Shown here: positions 6,495 through 11,948 of the stretch, piece by piece
Layout: each line of letters opens with the position of its first letter
Position numbering within the stretch: the stretch's first letter is position 1
Source: Methanobrevibacter sp.
Lineage (GTDB): Archaea > Methanobacteriota > Methanobacteria > Methanobacteriales > Methanobacteriaceae
Direction of reading: 5' to 3'
DNA: 11,948 nucleotides
Assembly (NCBI GenBank): GCA_031289975.1
Contig: JAITOM010000381.1
Location: 1 to 11,948 of the forward strand
Program-made: the position numbers and the translations under genes
The notes under the pieces: model-generated
The model's input: the letters and a program-made list of their open reading frames with translations, nothing else
What the model was told of the DNA's origin: nothing
Databases searched by the model: none

Positions 6495-7214
6495 TTAATG
6501 ATTTAATTTTCGTATTTCATTGTTTTCATATATTCCTACATTGTTTGATATATTTTTTTGAAGAGAAAAATCAATATCATCATTGTAGCCTAAATTTTTT
6601 AATCTATTACTTGATTTTGAATTATAAATTGCTTTTTTAAGTAATTCATGATTTTTACTTCCTAAAACAGCACTTTGAGCATATTCACTAATATCTAAGG
6701 ACTGGAATTTAGTCTTATTTTTTTTAAAATCTTCTTTTATAGAATTAATTATGTCTCCACTGACTAAATAATCCTCTATTGCAAATTCTCCTCTTACTCC
6801 AGCCATGACAACATCCACATGCGAGTTAGCTAATTTTAAACAAGCTTTTCCAACGGATTTACTATTAATAAGAGAACCTATTAAGACTTTTGATTTCATT
6901 TCATTGAGTATTCTTGTTCCATTGCTTGTAGTAAGAATTAAAGTTTTTAAATTTGTTTTATATTTTTGAATGGCTACTGGAGAGTTACCAAGCTCAAATC
7001 CATTTATTTTAGCTCCAGTTCTCTCACCAGCTAAAACTCCATTCTTTTCAATAGCTATTTTAATTGCTTCTTCTTTAGTTAACACTGGAATTATTTTTTC
7101 ATATTTATCCAACGCTACTGTAATTGTTGTACTTGCTCTTAAAGCATCAACCATAATAGAAGCATCCGAGGATGTTGTTTTCTCAAAACTCAGAGTTAAT
7201 TTTAATTCTTTCAT
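6495..7214 (-). CDS. comB: 2-phosphosulfolactate phosphatase, coenzyme M biosynthesis
   Basis: A 239-aa protein matching ComB (PF04029, EC 3.1.3.71), the Mg-dependent phosphatase that turns 2-phospho-3-sulfolactate into 3-sulfolactate in coenzyme M biosynthesis. Family landmarks are VDALRASTT (22-30), AGERTG (62-67), FELGNSP (73-79), LTTSNGTR (94-101) and AGVRGEFAIEDYLVSG (138-153). The length is normal and there is no membrane segment, so it is cytosolic. CoM is the methyl carrier for methyl-CoM reductase, so this gene strongly supports a methanogen host. The ATG at 7214 is preceded by a GTGAT-type ribosome binding site very close to the start. No other com genes are in the window. taw2 follows 64 bases downstream, but the two pathways are unrelated, so any operon is probably incidental. 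Confidence 0.92.
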   Translation of the reverse strand: MKELKLTLSFEKTTSSDASIMVDALRASTTITVALDKYEKIIPVLTKEEAIKIAIEKNGVLAGERTGAKINGFELGNSPVAIQKYKTNLKTLILTTSNGTRILNEMKSKVLIGSLINSKSVGKACLKLANSHVDVVMAGVRGEFAIEDYLVSGDIINSIKEDFKKNKTKFQSLDISEYAQSAVLGSKNHELLKKAIYNSKSSNRLKNLGYNDDIDFSLQKNISNNVGIYENNEIRKLNH

Positions 7215-8273
7215 GAAATCACATTTTTATAATTACTACTTCTTACAAATAGTTCATAATTAATCTTTATTTTTATTCTCTAATTTATTTAATTAATAAA
7301 TTAACAAGGTGCCTGATTTTCATGAAAAGCCAATGCAGTTATTAGCTTAATTTTATCTTTTAAAGATATTGTTCTTGATATTATTCAAAAGTACAAAATT
7401 TTCATTGATATTATACTAAAATTATAGATCACCTATCTTTAATTGTAATTTATTCAATAGTTTATGAATTAAAATTATTTGTGAAATTTAATGAGGATAA
7501 AACTTATTTAAATCAAATTTAAAGTCATTTAAACACTTAATATTAAATTTGAATGAATTAAAAAATTTAACTTCGGTAGAATTTATTTAAATAATATTTA
7601 ACTTATTTTAGTCGTTGAATTTGAGTTTAATGAGAGTAACATCTGTACTTTTGAAATAAATCAATTTTAATGATAAGAAATCATTGAAATAGGTTCCCAA
7701 AAGCTTCAGATTTTTTGAATTTTTCAGACCCCTTGATAAATTAAATATAATATATAATTATCTACTAACTTTTTAAAATTTATTTTTATTGTACTTAAAA
7801 CTTAAATTTTTGCAAAAATTATTACTTTTAATTTTTCTTAAAATCAATTTTTTTAAAATTAAAATTATTATTTTTAAAAAATAAATAAAAAAAACTATTT
7901 AATTATAAATTAATAAATTTTATTAGATAATTTTAAAAATTAGAATATTTTAATAAAAATTAAAAAATTTTTGGAGCAAATAAAAAATTTTTTCTAACTT
8001 AAAACATGTTTTAAATAAAGTATTATAGCTTCATCAATTGAATTTTTCACATCCTCAAATTTTTAAGCAAAATTATTTGATAAGTTTAAATATTTGCATT
8101 TTTTATAAATGATTAAGTTTATTAATTGATAAGTAGATATATAGAATATAATATTATGGGGAGTATAAAACTCATGAAAACTGAAAAGAGTTAAAACTAC
8201 ATTAAACATGAATAAAAACATTATGAAATACAGTGCATAATTAAGGCAGTGTAAAAAGGAGAAGTTTAAATTT
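7215..8273. other. One-kilobase AT-rich region, possibly with decayed coding sequence
   Basis: No intact gene. On the minus strand two stretches read as protein-like sequence. One is 7301-7384 (SLKDKIKLITALAFHENQ, then a stop), directly upstream of comB. The other is about 7430-7740, where one frame has only a few stops and gives pieces such as FNDFLSLKLIYFKSTDVTLI and NSTEVKFFNSFKFNI. These may be relics of old genes, but AT-rich DNA can mimic this. A perfect 16-bp palindrome lies at 7999-8014. At 8159-8195 a GGGGAG precedes a six-codon ORF (MKTEKS), and a TATA-rich stretch lies just upstream. The last bases (8245-8261) resemble a transposon end. Confidence 0.35.
7999..8014. promoter_or_regulatory. 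16-bp perfect palindrome
   Basis: ttaaaacatgttttaa is a perfect dyad about 260 bases upstream of the 213-aa gene. Its size fits a dimeric regulator's operator, but the distance is large and AT-rich palindromes arise readily by chance. Confidence 0.2.
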
Positions 8274-8915
8274 ATGAAAGTTATAACAACACCAATGTGT
8301 AAAAGAGTAGTTGAAATTGCTGGAATAACTGATTTTAAGGTAAATAAAAATCTTAATGAAGAAGAAGGAGATTTAGCTATCTCAATATCACAGAAAAAAT
8401 CTAAAATGAGGTCATTAGTTATCAAATTAAACACCTTTAATCAAATAAAAAGTAGTATATTTGAAATTTATAAATATAATGAGTCTAAAAACAAGTCAAA
8501 TTTAGATGATGAGATAAATAAAATTTTTAGGGATAATAATGTGTATAAGTGGATTGATAAGAATCAAAAAGAAAAGTTAAGAGAATTTAATTCAAATATT
8601 GAAGTCCTGGTTTACACAAATTTTCTAAAGGATATTGTTAAAGATATGGGATTTAAAATAATTAACTTAAGCATTTTTAATTTGGATGTTAAAAAACATA
8701 AGGAGATTATTTTAGAAGATTTAATGAACATTGAAAAAGATAATTTGGATGTGGATTATTTAATATTTCCAGATTATTTTAAAATAAATAGGTCTTATCT
8801 AACTCCTAAAACTCAAAATAAAATTATTACTATGCCAACTCACAACAATATATCTAAAGATCCTATTGAAAGAACAATAAATCGTTATTCAATTCTTGAA
8901 AAATTAATTAAGTGA
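8274..8915 (+). CDS. Conserved-looking hypothetical protein, 213 aa
   Basis: I do not recognise this protein. It starts MKVITTPMCKRVVEIAGI, a compact N-terminus with a conserved-looking TPMC motif, then has a Glu/Asp-rich turn (NLNEEEGDLAISIS, 27-40) and an alternating beta-like segment (SLVIKLNTFNQIKSSIFEI). The middle is lysine-rich and helical. The C-terminal half has DVDYLIFPDYFK and ends with a segment carrying TMPTHNN and PIERTINRY. There is no signal peptide or membrane segment, so it is probably cytosolic. My impression is of a methanogen-restricted family, but that is inference. The start is well supported: GGAG at 8258-8261 lies 12 bases before the ATG. It is a lone plus-strand gene, and the 123-codon antisense frame over its 5' end is a shadow. 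Confidence 0.8.
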   Translation: MKVITTPMCKRVVEIAGITDFKVNKNLNEEEGDLAISISQKKSKMRSLVIKLNTFNQIKSSIFEIYKYNESKNKSNLDDEINKIFRDNNVYKWIDKNQKEKLREFNSNIEVLVYTNFLKDIVKDMGFKIINLSIFNLDVKKHKEIILEDLMNIEKDNLDVDYLIFPDYFKINRSYLTPKTQNKIITMPTHNNISKDPIERTINRYSILEKLIK

Positions 8916-8936
8916 TATTTGTACTTATTAATCATT

Positions 8937-8979
8937 AATATTTGTTTAAAAAAGAATATTTGTTTAAAAAAGAATATTT
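8937..8979. repeat. 18-bp tandem repeat, two copies plus a partial third
   Basis: aatatttgtttaaaaaag occurs at 8937-8954 and identically at 8955-8972, followed by aatattt. It lies 22 bases past the stop of the 213-aa gene and runs into a seven-T tract, so it probably doubles as the transcript's termination region. Confidence 0.7.
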
Positions 8980-9605
8980 TTTTATAAGTATTATTTAAAC
9001 CAGTAGTTTTCTCTAAAGGTTATTTTAATAGCTAATTTTTTTTAATTTATTTAATAATAATTTTTTATAAAGTATTACATTTTTTAATCCATCTTATTAT
9101 CTATTTATTAATTAATTAACCAATTAAAAATTATTTAAATCTATTTTATCTATTATTTATTTCTTTATTTAAATTTTAAACATTTTAATATGTTTTATTA
9201 ACCTATTAACAAGAAAAAAATGATTATCAATTTTTAATTAATTATTACATTTTCAAAAAGAAGGTATTTCCTCATATATTTTTCTTTCTAAATAATTTCT
9301 AACCTTATTTAATATTAATTGTGATTTATTTAATCTTATATTTTAATTTTAAGAAATATTTTTATCAAAAAATTTTAGAAGCATTTATATAAGTATTACT
9401 ACTTAATAGATAAATATCATTATAGTAAGTTGGTGGAAATAACTACTCCTAATATACCCAGTATAATAAACTATTTTACAGATTAATATCTAAATTTCGC
9501 TCAAACAGATTCAATTCAAGTTGAATGAAGTCATCCCAGTCATTTTTTGAAACAAAAATCTTCCATGCAACTTATTATCAATGATTTACAAATACTTTTA
9601 ATTCT
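8980..9605. other. AT-rich region with short decayed coding pieces
   Basis: No intact gene. A strong TTTATATA box at 9384-9391 (plus) is followed 42 bases later by a GTG at 9433 that opens METTP-like sequence (VEITTPNIPSIINYFTD) before a TAA. The same frame continues in pieces to about 9624 with two internal stops. On the minus strand 9253-9342 reads NIRLNKSQLILNKVRNYLER then YEEIPSF, and 9476-9572 reads WKIFVSKNDWDDFIQLELNL. These look like gene relics, perhaps the former host or neighbour of the group II intron, but families are not recognised. The first 260 bases (8980-9240) are simple AT-rich sequence with nothing visible. Confidence 0.35.
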
Positions 9606-9653
9606 CAACACCATTTAATAAAAGATAACCAACACCATTTAATAAAAGATAAC
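9606..9653. repeat. 24-bp perfect tandem duplication abutting the intron 3' end
   Basis: Two identical 24-base units (9606-9629 and 9630-9653), each beginning caacaccatttaat and ending agataac, lie head to tail. The second copy ends exactly where the predicted group II intron 3' end begins (9654). The sequence is therefore the 3' exon side of the intron, duplicated. Confidence 0.85.
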
Positions 9654-9694
9654 GTCGGATAAAATTAGGAGGTTTCCCTCCTAACCTCTCCTAA

Positions 9695-9728
9695 GAACGG
9701 CTCGTGTCACTTTCATGACAAGCCGCTC
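9695..9728 (-). ncRNA. Group II intron domain V
   Basis: Exactly 34 bases on the minus strand, starting gagcggcttg and ending gagccgttc. The lower stem agcggcu/agccguu is capped by a two-base CG bulge, an upper stem uguca/ugaca, and a U-G closed GAAA tetraloop. These are the diagnostic features of the group II catalytic domain V. It lies 17 bases after the maturase stop, an unusually short spacing that fits loss of sequence from domain IV. Confidence 0.88.
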
Positions 9729-9745
9729 AAGCATATCTTTATATG

Positions 9746-10370
9746 TTAATGTGAGAATCGTCGATTCTTAAAATACTCTTTCTTGGAGTTATCATAAGGA
9801 CTGTGATTAAATTGTATCATAAAATGCCTTTTTATAGGTGTCCAAGCCATTTTAATTAGTTTGTTACCTTCTTTGGATCCAGTTAAGATCCAATTGCTTT
9901 TATGTTTTCCATCGTCATAAGTTGAGAAGTAGGTTTTTTATTATCCATTTCATGGACTTATTCGGATGTAATCTTTTAACAAATTTAAGCACTTTGTGCA
10001 TATGTAAGCATCCATTTTGGAGAAAATTTTCTTTGCAACTGTGGGTTTCCAATAATTAGCAGTTCCTCTAATCAGAGGTTTGAGCCTTTTAACCAGCTCA
10101 TCTACATTGTTCCCATGTGATGTTTTGAATATATCTGTTATTTTAGATTTAAATCGTTTAATACTTTCCTTTGATGGTTTACTAAAATGTTTGTATCCAT
10201 CTTTAGTTTGGTATCTTCTGAAGTTAAATCCCAGAAAATCAAAACCTTCACTCATAATGGGTTATCTTTATCTTTTCCTTTGATAGAGTTAATCCTCTAT
10301 CATTTAGATAGGGATTTAAAATACCGTATAAGGCTTCAATATCTTCTTTATTTTGTGCGAAAATCACAAA
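9746..10370 (-). pseudogene. Group II intron reverse transcriptase/maturase, truncated and frameshifted
   Basis: The C-terminal third of an LtrA-type intron-encoded protein in three pieces. Piece one (10370-10248) reads FVIFAQNKEDIEALYG, then RGLTLSKEKIKITH, and stops at TGA; it is reverse transcriptase sequence just after the YADD motif, which is itself lost. Piece two (10255-9950) is the maturase domain X: GFDFLGFNFRRY, KPSKESIKRFKSKI, LKPLIRGTANYW. Piece three contains HPNKSMKWIIKN in a shifted frame, then returns to the former frame with YFSTYDDGKHKSNWILTG, PIKRHF and SPYDNSKKEYFKNRR, ending at 9746. At least three frameshifts are needed, plus 5' truncation. No HNH endonuclease (CxxC pairs) follows the SPYD segment, so that domain is missing. 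The protein would splice RNA and reverse-transcribe the intron; here it is dead. An open frame of 101 codons starting at 10255 is only part of this pseudogene. Confidence 0.9.
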
Positions 10371-10511
10371 AAATAATGGAGATTACTTGAATCTATTTTT
10401 GATTTCAATGTTGAAATGGTTAAAAATCCTAAGTGGAATGGTATAGCTATACAAATTTAGATTTTTCCCATTAAAAAATGATTGTTGCACTCTTATAGTT
10501 CAACATCAGCA
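10371..10511. other. Junction region with a possible coding relic
   Basis: Immediately past the truncated maturase the plus strand reads ESIFDFNVEMVKNPKWNGIA (from about 10391) to a TAG at 10458-10460, then more broken codons ending TSALST with a TAA inside the inverted repeat at 10512. Its composition is protein-like (Trp, Asn, Pro, Gly). It may be the far side of a gene interrupted by the intron or by a later insertion. No family is recognised. Confidence 0.3.
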
Positions 10512-10620
10512 CTGTCAACTTAAGAAAATTATTTTTTTAAACTTGGATTGAAATTAAAAATAGAGATTGTATAAAAAGAGTTTAGATAGAAATTTTAATC
10601 AAAAATTCTTAAGTTGACAG
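10512..10620. mobile_element. 109-bp MITE-like inverted-repeat element
   Basis: Perfect 15-base inverted repeats, ctgtcaacttaagaa at 10512-10526 and its complement at 10606-10620, bound an 80-base non-coding interior that is itself partly self-complementary. The ends differ from the 144-bp element at the window start, so this is a second element family. No clear target-site duplication is visible (flanks tcagca and cattga). It could alternatively be the adjoining ends of two insertion sequences. Confidence 0.6.
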
Positions 10621-11108
10621 CATTGAATTTAACATCTAATTTTTTGCATTATACTTCTCAACCTTCAACGATTTCTTAATATAATATATGTGAATTTATC
10701 AATTAAAATATAAAATGTTTGCAATAAAATATGTTTTAAACTATAATTGCTATGTTATAGTATTTTGTAAATTTATAAAAGATTCTATTCAAAAAATTTT
10801 TTATAAAATATTTTTTAAAAAAATTGATATTTATCTTTTAAATTAAAATTAAAAGATTATGAGTCAATTTTAAATTATAAATATTTATTTGAGAATTTAT
10901 ATAATTAATATATAATTTAAAATAATTAATTTCATATAGGGTCTAAATTTTTTCTCCTAAAAACCTGATTTTCGGATTTTGAATTTCCATTCTCTTTTTA
11001 TAGTGTTAATAAATTTAAAAATAATCACAAATGATTTATAATATAAAATTAAAAATTCTATAAAATAATACTATATCTTATATTTAAAAGTATGGAAATA
11101 GTTAAGTT
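10621..11108. other. AT-rich intergenic region with a half transposon copy
   Basis: No gene on either strand. Sequence up to 10940 is simple A/T. The degraded element end lies at 10941-11007. A TATA-like ttatattta at 11078-11086 is 23-31 bases before the ATG at 11109 and may be the promoter of the truncated AAA-ATPase gene, which would make its transcript nearly leaderless. Confidence 0.45.
10941..11007. mobile_element. Degraded right half of the 144-bp element
   Basis: This segment aligns with 78-144 of the left-end element: gtctaaa, a T-run, ctcctaaaaa, then gaatttccattctcttttta and tagtgtt. Roughly three quarters of positions match, with the terminal repeat changed from cagtgcc to tagtgtt. 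The left half is not present, so the copy is truncated or decayed beyond recognition. Confidence 0.65.
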
Positions 11109-11324
11109 ATGAAAGAGAGTGAAAAATGTTATATGTCTTCAAAGCATACTGATTTTAAAAAAATAATGTTAGGTAAGCAAACATTTGAGTTTTTAATTGA
11201 AAATAATTTTCTTTATGTTGATAAAACAAAGGATATTTATGATCTTATTAAAAATGAAAGTGTGGTTTTTTTATCCCATCCAAGAAGATTTGGTAAATCT
11301 TTATTGCTTATTACTTTAAATTAA
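11109..11324 (+). pseudogene. N-terminal fragment of an AAA-ATPase-like / PD-(D/E)XK nuclease family gene
   Basis: A 71-codon frame matching the start of the AAA-ATPase-like family (PF09820, usually joined to a C-terminal DUF1703 nuclease domain). It has FKKIMLGKQTFEFLIENNF, YVDKTKDIYDLI and the characteristic variant Walker A region SHPRRFGKSLLL. Full members are about 500 residues or more. Here a TAA follows directly after LITLN, so the ATPase and nuclease domains are gone. What follows is the unrelated antisense ORF at 11367-11546. The remaining piece cannot be an active ATPase. The ATG at 11109 could be replaced by ATG at 11133, since family N-termini vary. These genes are multicopy in some methanogens, and their function is unproven. 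Confidence 0.82.
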
Positions 11325-11641
11325 TATCAATCATGTCAATTTTGATAATAATTTAATTTCATGAGCTTAATCAATGATTCCAAACTTTATTAATATTAAT
11401 TTTTGACTATATACTACATAATAAGTGAAAAACTGAAATAAAGTATTATCATCTGAATTTGACATGCCCCCAAAAATTTTAGGAGCCAACTTCTTTACAC
11501 TCTTGAAAATTTTAGTTAATTCATTTAAAAAAAAAATTAAACTCATGACAAGACATATTACAAAACTTTAATTAAGTAAAAATCATAGGCGAAACTTAAT
11601 AAAAATTTAAAATTAGATGAATTAATAAAGGAGTTGAGAAA
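11325..11641. other. Region between the AAA-ATPase stump and the antitoxin-like gene
   Basis: It contains the 59-codon minus-strand ORF (11367-11546) annotated separately. The rest is AT-rich and should hold the promoter of the terminal gene (ttaataaaaatttaaa near 11598-11613 is TATA-like). There is no plus-strand partner gene for the antitoxin-like protein here. Confidence 0.45.
11367..11546 (-). CDS. 59-aa ORF or relic sharing the SVKK-IFG-MSNSDD core with 908-1190
   Basis: An uninterrupted minus-strand frame of 59 codons: MSLIFFLNELTKIFKSVKK, then LAPKIFGGMSNSDD, LFQFFTYYVVYSQ, and a tail ending KFGIID. Its central 23 residues match the fragment at 984-1056 at 18 positions, and many of the nucleotide differences are silent in this frame. 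Selection on this protein sequence, here or in a parent gene, is therefore plausible. There is no convincing ribosome binding site before the ATG (11544-11546), so it may be an internal relic of a longer gene rather than a complete one. The hydrophobic N-terminus and FFTYYVVY segment suggest membrane association. Family unknown. Confidence 0.4.
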   Translation of the reverse strand: MSLIFFLNELTKIFKSVKKLAPKIFGGMSNSDDNTLFQFFTYYVVYSQKLILIKFGIID

Positions 11642-11948
11642 ATGATAATATCATTGATTAAAGAGTTATCCAGTGAAAGTTTTATAAATGAAATGAAACT
11701 AAAATATGGTTCTATTGAAAAATTAAAAGAAGCATTTGAAAAAATAAAAAGAAGTATACTTCATATAGACTTAGAAAACTGGAAATATCTAATAAATAAT
11801 CTTAATGAAACAATAAAAATTGGTGAAAGAATATTTACTGAAAACATGACATTTGGTGAAATTGAATTAGAAATATTAACTATCATTAAAAAAGAAGCTC
11901 CGAAATCTATAAGCGAGCTATCTAAAATAATTCATAAAGACATGAGCA
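11642..11948 (+). CDS. Winged-helix DNA-binding protein, antitoxin-like (partial at window edge)
   Basis: An open frame of 102 complete codons running off the right edge. The N-terminal 70 residues are helical and charged (YGSIEKLKEAFEKIKRSI, ENWKYLINNL). The last third reads MTFGEIELEILTIIKKEAP then KSISELSKIIHKDMS, the first helices of a MarR-like winged helix. This resembles archaeal HVO_A0114-type DNA-binding proteins, whose typical core reads like LELLR-I---PESI-ELA-RD. Such proteins often form toxin-antitoxin pairs and autorepress. No toxin gene lies upstream, so a partner, if any, would be just beyond the window. The start is strongly supported by aaaggagttg at 11627-11636, about eight bases before the ATG. 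Family assignment is by recalled motif; the recognition helix is cut off. Confidence 0.7.
   Translation, partial: MIISLIKELSSESFINEMKLKYGSIEKLKEAFEKIKRSILHIDLENWKYLINNLNETIKIGERIFTENMTFGEIELEILTIIKKEAPKSISELSKIIHKDMS

Larger units (their letters stand above)
9654..10370 (-). mobile_element. 3' remnant of a group II intron
   Basis: On the minus strand this holds, in order, the C-terminal part of an intron-encoded reverse transcriptase/maturase (to 9746), domain V (9728-9695), domain VI with hairpin ttaggagg-gaaa-cctcctaa (9684-9665), and a 3' end reading tatccgac. Bacterial-type group II introns typically end in a short run like this, finishing AC or AT. The 5' ribozyme domains I-III and most of the reverse transcriptase are absent, so the element is a 5'-truncated, immobile fossil. 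The left junction (10370) is placed where recognisable maturase homology stops. The RNA 3' half looks well preserved while the ORF is broken. Group II introns are uncommon in archaea outside Methanosarcinales. Confidence 0.85.

Noticed and set aside
6970..7263. 97-codon plus-strand frame
   Set aside because: Antisense to comB, which has unambiguous family motifs.
8063..8434. 123-codon minus-strand frame with hydrophobic segments
   Set aside because: Antisense to the 213-aa gene, which has a good ribosome binding site; no start signal of its own and a Phe/Leu/Ile-rich composition expected from complementing a Lys/Glu/Asn-rich gene.
9606..9653. Start of a CRISPR-like array
   Set aside because: The two 24-base units are directly adjacent with no spacer, and no further copies or cas genes are present.
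10080..10390. Two 67-codon plus-strand frames over the intron ORF
   Set aside because: Shadows of the maturase pseudogene, whose minus-strand motifs are clear.
10441..10452. 12-bp palindrome gtatagctatac
   Set aside because: It lies within a coding-like relic, is short, and has no positional context suggesting an operator.

Overview
The window is very AT-rich, sparsely coding archaeal DNA. Gene content points to a methanogen of the Methanobacteriales, most likely Methanobrevibacter or a close relative. It holds comB (coenzyme M biosynthesis), a Taw2-type wyosine enzyme, a DUF1922 zinc-ribbon protein like MTH1184, a DUF2119 protein and two TraB-family proteins. Start sites carry GGAG, GGAGGT or GTGAT-type Shine-Dalgarno sequences, and the clearest promoters have TTTATATA boxes. 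No tRNA, rRNA or CRISPR array was seen.

Left part (1-2050): a 144-bp element with 27-bp terminal inverted repeats (TIRs) opens the window. Two plus-strand genes follow: a DUF2119 (M14-peptidase-like) protein and an RraA/HMG-aldolase-fold protein. Between them lies a decayed minus-strand coding fragment whose core recurs near the other end of the window. Middle-left (2049-5169), all minus strand: a short TraB paralog; a full-length TraB gene; a DUF1922 gene starting one base after the TraB stop; an 85-aa coiled-coil plus membrane-anchor protein with a strong ribosome binding site; and a 29-codon ORF whose ATG overlaps that gene's stop. The two TraB genes look like a tandem duplication in which one copy lost its multi-pass membrane domain.

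Middle (5699-7214), minus strand: comB followed by taw2, with a palindromic TATA-like box between them. The next kilobase has no convincing gene and may hold decayed coding sequence. It leads to a plus-strand 213-aa protein (8274-8915) that I do not recognise.

Right part (8916-11948) is a graveyard of mobile and accessory DNA. It holds the 3' remnant of a group II intron: frameshifted maturase ORF plus intact-looking domains V and VI. Next to it are a 24-bp tandem duplication at the intron's 3' junction, a 109-bp inverted-repeat element, a degraded half copy of the left-end element, and the N-terminal stump of an AAA-ATPase-like gene. A 59-codon minus ORF shares its core with the fragment at position 1000. 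The window ends inside a winged-helix, antitoxin-like gene. Except for comB/taw2 and the TraB-led cluster, the genes look independently transcribed.
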